Of a stretch of 64,000 nt of DNA, positions 17,990 to 27,035 are shown piece by piece. The notes under the pieces were generated by a model. It was not told the DNA's origin. It did not search any database and saw only the letters and a list, made by a program, of their open reading frames with translations. A program made the translations under genes and the position numbers. Source of the DNA: MFD04716-140 sp963703125 (GTDB lineage Bacteria; Bacteroidota; Bacteroidia; Flavobacteriales; Flavobacteriaceae). Each line of letters starts with the position of its first letter. The stretch's first letter is position 1. The stretch is taken from positions 3,658,001 to 3,722,000 of the forward strand of contig OY969790.1 in NCBI GenBank assembly GCA_963703125.1, read 5' to 3'.

Positions 17990-19273
17990 CTATTGGTCAC
18001 CGTAAGAACCAAAAATAGCACAAGCATTCACATCACCAAAGCCAAAACTGGATTTTGCCAATATTTTTGGGCGATGAGGGATACTTTCCTGAGGTATTCT
18101 TGATGGGTCAACTAAATTGGCAATCTCTGGATGAAGGTCCTCGCAGTTTACATTGCCGAAAATTTCCCCTAATTTAAATTGAAGTACCGCTGCGACACAT
18201 TCAATGCTCCCGGATGCTGCCAAACAATGCCCAAAAAGACCTTTGAACGAATTAACGAAAGGAAAATCCGAAGCTGTTCGCTCCATTGCCTCCTTCCAAT
18301 TTCGGATTTCCAGGGCATCTTTGGAAGTCGCAGTCAAATGGCCATTTATGGTATCAATATCCCGTTTTTTTACGCCTGCGTTTTCAATCGCTTCGACAAT
18401 ACAACGCCGAACGGCCATACTATTTGGTGCGGTCATACTCCCATCCCCCCTTTGTCCGCCACTGTTTACGGATCCACCTAAAACTTCTGCATAAATAGTT
18501 GCACCCCTTTCAAGAGCACTATCAAGGGACTCCAAAACCAGTGCTCCTGCCCCACTCCCAGGCACAAATCCGGCTGCCGAAGCACTCATGGGCCTACTTG
18601 CTTTCGTGGCATTCCCATTAAATTGTCTTGGCAATACGCGCATGGCGTCAAAACCGCCCCAAACATATGGACCACTATCACTGCAACTTCCAGTAAGCAT
18701 TCGTGTGGCCTTTCCCGAAAAAATACGATCATAAGCCATTAAAACCCCTTCCGTACCCGTAGTGCAAGCCGAAGAGTTCGTAGTCACCTGATTTCCGCAA
18801 CCTAAAATTCCTCCCAAATAGGAACTTATTCCGCTGGCCATAGTTTGAATAACCGAGGTGCTCCCTAACCGTCGTACGTTTTTGTCGTCAACTAAATGAA
18901 TGGACTCTCTAAATTTGTCAACACCTAAAATACCTGTGCCGAAAATAATACCACTTTCCCAATCCGGTATTTCTTTGGTTGCTATCGACAGGCCAGCGTC
19001 TCTCCATGCGTCTGTACCCGCAATGACCCCATAAAGAATGCCACTTGAGTTTAGCCCGTGGAGTTGTAGGGAGGAAAAATAGTTGCTTAGGTCAATACCA
19101 TCCAATTTTGGTTCCCCAGCCACCTGACATCCAAAATTAAGATCCCTTAGATTCGGATAAAAGCGGATTCCGCTAATTCCTTCCCGCATAGATTTGGTGA
19201 ATTCATCTATGCCAACCCCGTTGGGCGAGCAAACTCCCAAGCCCGTAATTACTACTCGGTTACCCATTCGCAT
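17990..19273 (-). CDS. Beta-ketoacyl-ACP synthase (FabF-like) of the type III PKS operon
   Basis: 427 residues, full thiolase-fold ketosynthase. The Cys-His-His set is present: SSACTTGTEG (nucleophile Cys), INGHLTATSKD (first His) and FGHCLAASGSIE (second His), with FGFGDVNAC near the end. It should condense malonyl-ACP with a growing acyl chain. No second ketosynthase or chain-length-factor gene lies beside it, so it probably acts as a FabF-like elongation enzyme. It overlaps the dehydratase gene by 14 bases. The start could also be the ATG two codons in. Confidence 0.88.
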   Translation of the reverse strand: MRMGNRVVITGLGVCSPNGVGIDEFTKSMREGISGIRFYPNLRDLNFGCQVAGEPKLDGIDLSNYFSSLQLHGLNSSGILYGVIAGTDAWRDAGLSIATKEIPDWESGIIFGTGILGVDKFRESIHLVDDKNVRRLGSTSVIQTMASGISSYLGGILGCGNQVTTNSSACTTGTEGVLMAYDRIFSGKATRMLTGSCSDSGPYVWGGFDAMRVLPRQFNGNATKASRPMSASAAGFVPGSGAGALVLESLDSALERGATIYAEVLGGSVNSGGQRGDGSMTAPNSMAVRRCIVEAIENAGVKKRDIDTINGHLTATSKDALEIRNWKEAMERTASDFPFVNSFKGLFGHCLAASGSIECVAAVLQFKLGEIFGNVNCEDLHPEIANLVDPSRIPQESIPHRPKILAKSSFGFGDVNACAIFGSYGDQ

Positions 19274-19709
19274 CCATTTTAATCATCCCTGCAATAGATC
19301 CTTTGCATATCAATTTCCCCATCTCATTGTGCATTTGCACTTCACATTTTAGTTTATGAAATCGGAAGTATTTTTTTTTGGATGTTACCTGAACTTTTTC
19401 CCCCGGATAAACAGGAAGAAAAAACTCCATTTCAGAACTGCTAAGGCCAATTTTTAGGTTCTCAAATAACCCTTCACTCCCAGTCAGTAAATGAATGCCA
19501 AGACAAACAAGCCCAATTTGGGCACAGCATTCTGTTAGGATCACACCCGGCGTAACAGGATTTCTTTTAAAATGCCCCTTATAAAAATCCAATTCTTTGG
19601 AAAAAGTACAAAAGCCTATTACTCCGTTGTCGTCAACGTGAGATAAACCTTCCACAAACAAAAAGGGTTTTGAATACGGTAATAAGGATGTTATGTGGTG
19701 ATACTTCAT
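19260..19709 (-). CDS. 3-hydroxyacyl-ACP dehydratase-like hotdog protein
   Basis: 149 residues of the FabZ hotdog type. Near the start, LLPYSKPFLFVEGLSHV matches the LLPHRYPFLLVD region, and FYKGHFKRNPVTPGVILTEC carries the catalytic His (GHF) and the PGV turn. The family's usual Glu is seen as TECCAQ. It should dehydrate 3-hydroxyacyl-ACP during chain building. It is translationally coupled to the ketosynthase. Confidence 0.82.
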   Translation of the reverse strand: MKYHHITSLLPYSKPFLFVEGLSHVDDNGVIGFCTFSKELDFYKGHFKRNPVTPGVILTECCAQIGLVCLGIHLLTGSEGLFENLKIGLSSSEMEFFLPVYPGEKVQVTSKKKYFRFHKLKCEVQMHNEMGKLICKGSIAGMIKMDANG

Positions 19710-19737
19710 GTAATTCGTTCCGTTTTAGGGTGACCTG

Positions 19738-20568
19738 CTATCTTAGACTCTCACCTCCATCTGCCTTGATTATCGTTCCGGTAATCCATTTGGCCTCCTC
19801 CGTGGTAAGTAGATAAGCCACATTGGCCACATCTTCAGGAGTTGTAAGACGACCCTGGGGATTGCGCTTTAATGCATTTTCCAGAAGCTGTTCACTTCCT
19901 GGAATCATTGAAAATGCCTTTGTATCCGTTGCCCCCGCCTGAATGCAGTTCGCCTTAATGCCCATGGGGGCAAATTCAAGCGCAATATTTCTGGTTATGG
20001 CCTCTAGGGCAGCTTTTGCGGCAGAAACCGTTGCATAACCTGGCCATACCTTCGTATTACCCTCACTAGTAAATGAAATTATGCGGCTATCTTTGGCAAA
20101 TAAACCGTTGTCATTCAAATCTTTTGTCCAATCGTACAAACTCAACGCCATCGCATTCAAGGTAATTATGAAATCTTGATTATTTAAGGTGGCACCGCTT
20201 TCAGAATACATTGGTTTCATACTAGCCTTGGCAATACTATGAACAAGAACTTTGATACGGTCTTCGGAATCAAATCTTTCTATCAATTTATGAATGACTT
20301 CCCTTCTTTTCTCAGCATTCGCCACGTCTATATTAAAACTTATCAGTTTAACATTGTTTGAAGTAATTTCTTCAAAATTATACTTAACTTGCTTTAAATC
20401 AATATTTAAATCTCTGTGAACAATAATTAAGTTATACCCATGCTTTGCCAGTTTCCTCGCTGTCGCCATGCCCAATCCGCTACTACCACCCAATATCAAC
20501 GCCCACACCTGATCGGTCATCTTCCTATGGCTTACTGCCGATACATCTTGATTTTTTTTACCTTTCAT
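19738..20568 (-). CDS. FabL-like enoyl-ACP reductase (SDR)
   Basis: 276 residues, short-chain dehydrogenase. The N-terminal nucleotide loop is LGGSSGLGMATARKLAKHGY. The active site reads YATVSAAK, a Tyr with six residues before Lys, which is the spacing of enoyl-ACP reductases (FabI/FabL) rather than the three-residue spacing of ketoreductases. The C-terminal part (AALEAITRNIALEFAPMGIK, then ATDTKAFSMIPGSEQLLENA) resembles Bacillus FabL. It would give a saturated acyl chain. No separate ketoreductase gene is in the operon, so that step may be borrowed from the housekeeping FabG. Confidence 0.8.
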   Translation of the reverse strand: MKGKKNQDVSAVSHRKMTDQVWALILGGSSGLGMATARKLAKHGYNLIIVHRDLNIDLKQVKYNFEEITSNNVKLISFNIDVANAEKRREVIHKLIERFDSEDRIKVLVHSIAKASMKPMYSESGATLNNQDFIITLNAMALSLYDWTKDLNDNGLFAKDSRIISFTSEGNTKVWPGYATVSAAKAALEAITRNIALEFAPMGIKANCIQAGATDTKAFSMIPGSEQLLENALKRNPQGRLTTPEDVANVAYLLTTEEAKWITGTIIKADGGESLR

Positions 20569-20616
20569 TTAAAATTGGATTCTTAACTTTTATATGCACT
20601 TTGTTTATTCCGATTT

Positions 20617-21672
20617 CTACCATTCAAGCAAAACTCTTTGTGCCGAAAATCCGGGACCAAAACTTAGTATTAAACCCTGTTCTCCTTCCTTGATATTTTT
20701 ATCCAAAAATCTTTCGAGTACATAAAGTACGGTTACGCTGCTCATATTGCCATATTGCCTTAAGACTTCCTTGGTATCATCAATATTCTTTCCCAATGTA
20801 CCAAAAAGTTCTTCAACGGTCTGAACAATCTTTTTTCCTCCTGGATGAAAAATTAAATGGGCTACTTTTTCTATGGATGTTCCATGTTTTTTTAAAAAAG
20901 GATTCACAATGTTGGGAAAATGCTCGGTTATGGTTTCCGGAACCTTGGGATCCAATATCATTTTTAATCCGTGATTCGTTAAATCAAAGCCCATTAGGTG
21001 CGTGGTATTATTAAAATGGTACATTCCCTCCCCTTTTATCGTGGGGCCTATTGCCGACTCCTCAGAAGATAACAGGACGCATGCCGCACCGTCACCAAAA
21101 ATGGCGGCACTCACCATGTTGGCCATTGAATAATCGTTCAACTGAAAGGTGGCCGTAGGGCTTTCAATGGCAACTATGGCGGCTCGCTTAGTGGGATTGG
21201 ATTTGAGAAGGTTATTGGCGTAAATAAGACCTGATACCCCAGCAGCACAGCCCATTTCGGTTACCGGCAACCGCATCACATCCTGTCTAAGGCCTACATC
21301 ATTGATCAAATAGGCATCCAAAGAGGGAATCATAATCCCTGTACAACTTACTGTAATAATATAATCGATGGAATCCGGTGTCCAGCCCATCGAGTCAAGG
21401 GCTTTTTGAAGGACGGATTTACCCAGTTTTTTGACTTCCCGCACATAAATGGCATTCTTGTTCTCAAAGGAAGACGCGGTAAAAACTTCCTCGATATCCA
21501 TTATACCATAGCGTTGGTCAACAGCGGCTCCTTCAAAAATCTTGATTACCTTCCTTCGAAAACGTTCATTTTGGTCGGCCAACCATAAATCCACAAAGGG
21601 TAATATGTCTTTTGTTTCCCTACAAAACTGTGGCACCTCCTTCGCGACAGTCACTATCCGCACCTCACTCAT
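20617..21672 (-). CDS. Type III polyketide synthase (chalcone synthase family)
   Basis: 351 residues. The catalytic triad is visible: Cys in PVTEMGCAAGVSGL, His in HLIFHPGGKKIV and Asn in YGNMSSVTVLYVLE, with the C-terminal LSFGPGFSA loop of the family. Such homodimeric enzymes extend an acyl starter with malonyl-CoA and cyclise it to resorcinols, resorcylic acids or pyrones. Next to a private ACP, ketosynthase, dehydratase and enoyl reductase, the natural starter is probably a long acyl chain delivered from that module, as in phenolic-lipid pathways. It overlaps the methyltransferase gene by 8 bases. Confidence 0.9.
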   Translation of the reverse strand: MSEVRIVTVAKEVPQFCRETKDILPFVDLWLADQNERFRRKVIKIFEGAAVDQRYGIMDIEEVFTASSFENKNAIYVREVKKLGKSVLQKALDSMGWTPDSIDYIITVSCTGIMIPSLDAYLINDVGLRQDVMRLPVTEMGCAAGVSGLIYANNLLKSNPTKRAAIVAIESPTATFQLNDYSMANMVSAAIFGDGAACVLLSSEESAIGPTIKGEGMYHFNNTTHLMGFDLTNHGLKMILDPKVPETITEHFPNIVNPFLKKHGTSIEKVAHLIFHPGGKKIVQTVEELFGTLGKNIDDTKEVLRQYGNMSSVTVLYVLERFLDKNIKEGEQGLILSFGPGFSAQRVLLEW

Positions 21673-22390
21673 ATACTTCCGTTAGTCGATTCGGTTTAAT
21701 GACCCATACATATCTAAAGGCCCATTTCCACCTAATTTCATGTTTGGCATTGTTTAGTTTGGTAGAAAATCTAATCAGCTCCGATTTTTTAAAACCACTT
21801 TTAATCGAAACAAGGCCGTCATTTTTTGCAACCTTGGTATGTGTAAAAAAAGTGCTGAACATGCCAAAGAGAAAATAGGATAATTTACTCCGATGCAAAT
21901 CGTTGATTACTACTCCCAAAAGCGCTAGTTTAACGAATTTGTCCAAAAAAACAACTATTTCACTATCCTTAAAATGATGCATTGTAAGTGTGCAAAGAAG
22001 AATATCACAAGAAAATTCAATTGGTTTTAGTTCTAAAATGTCTTGCTCCAAATATTTTATTTCCGGGTACCCCAAAGATTCCGACCTTGCTATTTCAATT
22101 GACTTTTTGTTTAAATCAATTCCAATGGCTTCAAATTCAATATTTTTCCCTCGTCCGAAATTAACAATTTCCCTTAGCATGGACCCATTTCCACAACCCA
22201 TGTCAACAATGGAATATTTTGATTTTGGATTGTCTTGAATAAGTTGCCAAATCGCTTGGATGGTTATTTTATTTCCTCCCAAAGTTTTGTTGGCCAGTGC
22301 TATGTCAGTTAGCACACTACCCAATGTTATTGGATCCAGGTTGGGGTCGTCCATCAACTCTTTTTCCGTGCTTCTTTTTGACAAGTTCAT
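21665..22390 (-). CDS. SAM-dependent methyltransferase of the type III PKS operon
   Basis: 241 residues, class I Rossmann methyltransferase. Motif I is YSIVDMGCGNGSML; the acidic motif II is FEAIGIDLNKKSIEIA; and DILLCTLTMHHF follows in motif IV position. It is probably an O- or C-methyltransferase acting on the aromatic polyketide. Its ATG overlaps the oxidoreductase stop by one base and its end overlaps the PKS start, so all three are co-translated. Confidence 0.85.
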   Translation of the reverse strand: MNLSKRSTEKELMDDPNLDPITLGSVLTDIALANKTLGGNKITIQAIWQLIQDNPKSKYSIVDMGCGNGSMLREIVNFGRGKNIEFEAIGIDLNKKSIEIARSESLGYPEIKYLEQDILELKPIEFSCDILLCTLTMHHFKDSEIVVFLDKFVKLALLGVVINDLHRSKLSYFLFGMFSTFFTHTKVAKNDGLVSIKSGFKKSELIRFSTKLNNAKHEIRWKWAFRYVWVIKPNRLTEVYE

Positions 22391-23529
22391 TATTCAATTG
22401 GTTTCCCGTGTGTATTTTTAATTAGTCCCCTGATAAGTGCTGGCGACTTGGCCAAAACGGACATCCCAAGATTCGCTAATCTATCATTTAATAAAACCGA
22501 TTGCAGCCTACGACCCGTCCATAACCGTTTTCCAAAAGTAGTTTTCCATATCTTTTTATAGTCCCGTTCCAGTTGGTATCGATTTATACCTCCAAATCTA
22601 ATATAGTCATGAATTAATTCTGATACAACTTTGGCACTGTGAATGGCCATAGCCATACCGTTACCACATAATGGATGTATCAGACCCGCAGCATCCCCGC
22701 ACATTAGAACATGGTTTTTTACCAACTCCTTGGGCTCAAAAGAAATTTGTGCAATTGACAGGGGCTCTTTAAAAACAGGGGTTGATTTGGAAAGAAAATC
22801 GTCCAGATATGGATTTTTTCGAATCACATTCTGATTAAAATCTGCCACACAATTTTCGGTTTGAAAGCTTTTATAGGTTACTAAATAGCAAAAATTTACA
22901 GTTCCCTTTTCGTTTTTTGAAAGTCCGCCATACCCTCCTTTAAAGTTATGCAGAGCGACTAGATTATCTGGAAACGAACTACACTCATAATACTGTTTTA
23001 TAGCCAGCCAAGGTGACTTTTGTTGTGCAAAGCGCCTGTTCAAAAATTTATCCAGATTACTTCGCTTTCCAAAAGAACCAATGACAAACTTAGAGGTGAT
23101 TTGTTCATTCTCCGAAGTTTTAACGGTAAAGATATCCTCTGAGTATTTTATTGAAACGGCACTTTGGAATTTAAAAAGCACTCCGAGCGATACGGCTTTT
23201 TCGTAAAGATAATTATCAAAGGCAAAGCGACTGATCCCAAAACCACCCATTGGCAGATCAATGCTCAAGGATCTATTATGGCTTGTTGTAAGTTGAAAGG
23301 ATTCTATTTTTACGGAACCAAGTTTTGACAGATCCACGCCTAGCGATTCCAGATAGGGCCTAACTTCATTCGATACATATTCACCACACACCTTGTGATG
23401 TGGAAAAATCTGTTTTTCTATCACTAGCACACCATGGCCATTTTGACCTAAATGAATAGCTGCGGTAAGTCCCGCCAATCCCGCCCCTATTATGACAATA
23501 TCGTAGTGGTCCACTGCGGAAAGGTACAT
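22390..23529 (-). CDS. FAD-dependent oxidoreductase/monooxygenase, first gene of the type III PKS operon
   Basis: 379 residues, geranylgeranyl-reductase/aromatic-hydroxylase type. The FAD-binding loop is IVIIGAGLAGLTAAIHL, followed by EKQIFPHHKVCGE and the second FAD motif VLMCGDAAGLIHPLCGNGMA. Likely role is hydroxylation of the resorcinol ring towards a hydroquinone or quinone, or reduction of a side chain. The flavoprotein, methyltransferase and type III PKS together parallel the srsABC-type phenolic lipid logic known from Streptomyces (comparison, not proof). Only 65 bases separate it from the upstream OmpA-like gene. Confidence 0.85.
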   Translation of the reverse strand: MYLSAVDHYDIVIIGAGLAGLTAAIHLGQNGHGVLVIEKQIFPHHKVCGEYVSNEVRPYLESLGVDLSKLGSVKIESFQLTTSHNRSLSIDLPMGGFGISRFAFDNYLYEKAVSLGVLFKFQSAVSIKYSEDIFTVKTSENEQITSKFVIGSFGKRSNLDKFLNRRFAQQKSPWLAIKQYYECSSFPDNLVALHNFKGGYGGLSKNEKGTVNFCYLVTYKSFQTENCVADFNQNVIRKNPYLDDFLSKSTPVFKEPLSIAQISFEPKELVKNHVLMCGDAAGLIHPLCGNGMAMAIHSAKVVSELIHDYIRFGGINRYQLERDYKKIWKTTFGKRLWTGRRLQSVLLNDRLANLGMSVLAKSPALIRGLIKNTHGKPIE

Positions 23530-23541
23530 AATCTAAACAAA

Positions 23542-23567
23542 GAATCCCGATCATTTGACCGGGATTC
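23542..23567 (-). terminator. Hairpin terminator after the lipocalin/OmpA-like pair
   Basis: GAATCCCG (23542-23549) pairs perfectly with CGGGATTC (23560-23567) around a 10-base loop. Read on the minus strand it is followed by TTTGTTT, as in an intrinsic terminator. It separates the OmpA-like gene from the PKS operon, so the operon needs read-through or a promoter within about 65 bases. Confidence 0.7.
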
Positions 23568-23594
23568 CATTCTATTTTACAATTGTTCCAAGAA

Positions 23595-24290
23595 CTAATT
23601 GTTAGACTTATTGATGGCCTCTTGTTTCAATTCCTCATTTGCGACTATAGCCATTTCAACCCTACGGTTCTTTGCCTTTCCTTCGGGAGTTGAATTATCC
23701 GCTTTGGGTTGGGTTTCACCATACCATTCAGTGGTAAGTCTGCCTTTATCAATACCATGTGTCACCAAGTAATTGGTAACGGATTCGGCCCGCTGTTGTG
23801 ATAATTTCAAATTGTAATCATCTGGACCAGCACTATCGGTATGCCCTTCGACCAAAATATTGGTCTTGGGATATTCTTTCAGAATATCTGAAAGTTTGTC
23901 AAGTGTTGAGGCCGATGTTCCTTTTACCGTAGACTTGTTGGTATCAAAATAAACTCCTGCATCTTCGTTAAAAACTACATTGATACCTTCACCAACGCGC
24001 GTTACTTCGGCACCTGGGATTTCTTCCTCGATTTTTTGCGCCTGCTTGTCCATGCGATCACCAATATAGCCACCCGCAACACCGCCCACAACGGCACCGA
24101 TAATGGCACCTAAGGCCGTATTGTTTCCTTTTCCGACATTGTTTCCAAGAACTCCTCCAATTACGGCACCACTGGCAGCTCCTACGGTAGCACCTCTTTG
24201 CTTATGGTTTGTGTTTTTTACTGCGGTACAGCCCGTAATCATTAAAACGGACATAAGAACATATACACTTTTTGATATTGTATTTTTCAT
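23595..24290 (-). CDS. OmpA-family lipoprotein with glycine zipper
   Basis: 231 residues. A lipoprotein signal ends at Cys21 (SVLMITGCTAV). Residues 35-85 form a glycine-zipper membrane segment (GAIIGAVVGGVAGGYIGDRM). The C-terminal OmpA domain (about 105-220) carries the peptidoglycan-binding signature ILVEGHTDSAGPDDYNLKLS and later KAKNRRVEMAI. It anchors the outer membrane to the cell wall. It begins 5 bases after the lipocalin gene's end, so the two form an envelope operon. Confidence 0.9.
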   Translation of the reverse strand: MKNTISKSVYVLMSVLMITGCTAVKNTNHKQRGATVGAASGAVIGGVLGNNVGKGNNTALGAIIGAVVGGVAGGYIGDRMDKQAQKIEEEIPGAEVTRVGEGINVVFNEDAGVYFDTNKSTVKGTSASTLDKLSDILKEYPKTNILVEGHTDSAGPDDYNLKLSQQRAESVTNYLVTHGIDKGRLTTEWYGETQPKADNSTPEGKAKNRRVEMAIVANEELKQEAINKSNN

Positions 24291-24295
24291 TTGGA

Positions 24296-24784
24296 TTATT
24301 TTTTTGTGAATGAATAAACTACTGTTATCGGTTCCCCGTCAACGGATACGCGTGATTTAAGGGTCATTGATGTTTCATCGAGTGAAGCTACGTCCATACG
24401 GTACCCTACACCTCCTGAAATATCTTTGTAGTTTGAGTCAATTGATTTAAATTGGAGTTGACCAGAATTTAAAATAGACCATCTAATAAAGCGTTCCCCG
24501 CCTGGGCAACTATCTGTAGCATTGATCACATAACTTCCGGTATTGTTATTATTTCTGAAGAACCAATCAGTACCTTCAAAACAGGTTGCATCGGCATCAT
24601 TGAATAGTATGGAACTGAATTTGCCGTCGTTGCCCTCATAGCTTACGGTATTTAGTGTCCATAATCCGTTAAGCGTCTTCTGAAGTTTTGCCGTTCCTTT
24701 GGTTGATGGCACTCCTTTCGGTGTTGAGCAAGAAGCTAAGACCAGCACGGCTGCAAAAAAAAGTAGAATTGTTTTTTTAATCAT
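24296..24784 (-). CDS. Lipocalin-like lipoprotein
   Basis: 162 residues, with lipobox LVLASCSTPKG (Cys19). The mature domain is a small beta-barrel: LNGLWTLNTVSYEGNDGKF is the GxW strand of lipocalin-like proteins, followed by a short Cys pair (Cys76-type CFEGTDW and CPGGERF) that could form a disulfide. Likely outer-membrane anchored in the periplasm, perhaps lipid-binding. Paired with the OmpA-like gene. Confidence 0.8.
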   Translation of the reverse strand: MIKKTILLFFAAVLVLASCSTPKGVPSTKGTAKLQKTLNGLWTLNTVSYEGNDGKFSSILFNDADATCFEGTDWFFRNNNNTGSYVINATDSCPGGERFIRWSILNSGQLQFKSIDSNYKDISGGVGYRMDVASLDETSMTLKSRVSVDGEPITVVYSFTKK

Positions 24785-24927
24785 AATCGGGGTTTTATAA
24801 TATTTCTATACATATACGTTTCAAATTACAGTTTTGACTTCTTCAAACCATTAAAATGACACCAATATTGTACAAAGTCATTGAATAATTTTCGATTTGA
24901 TTGATTGAATTGCTAATTTCTTTAATG

Positions 24928-26906
24928 CTAATAGGTCAATAGCTCAAGTAGGGAAGCTCTGAACCTGGCCTTTGGCAAATAATTGTCCTCAAGGTTTTTG
25001 GCGAATGGAATAGGAGTCTCCAAACTTGCCACGCGTTTGACAGGTGCGTCCAGATATTCGAAACAATTTTCCATGACCCAAGCAGAAATATCACTCGCCA
25101 CACCCCCAAAAAGACTATCCTCCTGAAGGATTATCAATTTACCGGTTTTTCTAACGGACGCATAAATTGCATTCAGGTCCATCGGTGCCAAAGTTCGAAG
25201 GTCGAGCAAATCGGCACTGACCTCTGGTAGGGACTTAAGGGTTTCCAATGCCCAATGCACACCCGCACCGTAGGTGATGATGGTAATGGAATCACCCGAC
25301 ATTAAAATATTGGCCTTTCCGAAAGGAAGTGTGTAATAATCAGTGGGAACATCTTGATAAACACTTCTATACAATCCCTTGTGTTCAAAAAACAACACAG
25401 GGTTGGGGTCATTGATTGCAGTGGCCAATAGACCTTTGGCATCATAAGGAAAAGCCGGATAGACTACTTTCAATCCGGGAGTCTTTGTAAACCATGCTTC
25501 GTTTGTTTGCGAATGAAATGGACCGGCACCTACCCCTCCTCCGCAGGGCATTCTTATGACAACATCAGCCTTTTCTGCCCATCTATAATGGGATTTTGCC
25601 AAATAATTGACCACCGGATTGAATCCGGTACTTATAAAATCAGCAAATTGCATTTCTACAACCGCCTTCATTCCGTTGATCGATAATCCCATAGCGGCTG
25701 AAATAATAGAGGACTCGCAAATCGGTGTGTTCCGAACCCTATCTTTACCAAACGCCTCCACAAAACCCTCGGTAATTTTGAAAACACCCCCATAATCCGC
25801 AACATCTTGCCCCATGATGATAAGATGGTCATGCTTTTCCATAGATTGCTTAAGACCTTGGGATATGGCATCGACCAGTCGAACATTTTTCCTTGTCACA
25901 CTAGGATTAACTTCTTGATAATCAAAATTATGATACACATCATCTAACTCGTTACCTGCATTGCATTCAATAGGATTTTCGGAAAACGCCAACTGAAGTC
26001 CTTCATTAATTTCCTTCTCAATTTCCTCGCGCATTTCCTTAATTTGAGAAGTAGTAAGTATTTGCTCCTTTAATAAAAATCGTTCATAATTTTCAATAGG
26101 GTCTTTTTTTGCCCATTCTTTCATTAATTCGTCGGGGACATATTTTGTTCCACTGGCCTCTTCATGGCCGCGCATCCGAAACGTGTCCTAAATTCCAGTA
26201 AAACCGGGCGCGGTTCTTTGCGAATGCGCTTGCAAATGGCGTCAACGAGCGAATAGACCTCCAAAACATTGTTCCCATCAATCGTATACGATTCCATGCC
26301 GTATCCAATACCTTTGTCTGCCAAATTTTCACATCTATATTGTTCGTCCGTGGTTGTGGATAGGCCATATCCATTATTTTCAATGCAAAAAAGCACGGGT
26401 AGATTCCATACGGAAGCTACATTCAAAGCTTCATGAAAGTCACCTTCACTGGTACCTCCCTCGCCTGTAAACACCGCTGTTACATGTTCTTGCTTTTTAA
26501 GAACATCTGCAAGGGCAATACCGTCGGCCACTCCTAACTGCGGGCCTAAGTGGGAAATCATACCCACAATTTTGTATTCTTGGGTTCCAAAATGAAAACT
26601 ACGGTCGCGACCCTTTGTAAATCCACTTGCCTTACCTTGCCATTGTGCAAAAAGGCGGTTCAAGGGGATGTCACGAGATGTAAAGACTCCAAGGTTCCGG
26701 TGCATGGGCAATATGTACTCATTCTTGTCCAAAGCACTCGTGACCCCAATGGATATTGCTTCTTGACCAATACCGCTGAACCATTTCGAAATCTTGCCCT
26801 GACGCAATAAAATAAGCATCCTCTCCTCTATCATGCGAGGTTTTAGCATGTCATAGTAAAGTTTTTTTTGAATTTCCAGCGAAATACCCTTATTGTTATA
26901 TTGCAT
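24928..26906 (-). pseudogene. Frameshifted fused 2-oxoacid dehydrogenase E1 alpha/beta
   Basis: The alpha half starts at ATG 26906 (MQYNNKGISLEIQKKLYYDM) with the thiamine-diphosphate region VFTGEGGTSEGDFHEALNVA and IENNGYGLSTT. Its frame degrades after PRPVLLEFRTRFG. The next frame picks up immediately with RMRGHEEASGTKYVPDELM and the full beta half (MGQDVADYGGVFK, VIRMPCGGGVGAGPFHSQTN, VYPAFPYDAKGLL, DLRTLAPMD) to 24928. The switch lies at about 26165-26185, and 1979 bases fits a single missing base in a 659-residue fused enzyme. Intact relatives decarboxylate pyruvate or branched-chain oxoacids onto a lipoyl E2. Probably an assembly error, since both halves are otherwise well preserved. 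Confidence 0.85.
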
Positions 26907-27005
26907 CGTATCTTGGATTTTAAGACCCGTTGAGAAAGTCAAAAGTAGCGAAAATGGGTCAATCACCTCAAACAATCCTCTTATGTTATTACGCTCATAT
27001 TTTGT

Positions 27006-27013
27006 TAACTTTG
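27006..27013 (+). promoter_or_regulatory. Candidate -7 box for the 2OG oxygenase
   Basis: TAACTTTG matches the Bacteroidota -7 consensus TAnnTTTG and lies 22 bases before the ATG at 27036. A good TTG -33 element is not obvious. Confidence 0.45.
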
Positions 27014-27035
27014 GAGAAATATTAAAATCGAAGTT

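Noticed and set aside
26162..26383. Separate starts for the E1 beta half at 26175 and other small frames
   Set aside because: The true product is a fused enzyme broken by a frameshift; these starts lie inside conserved sequence.
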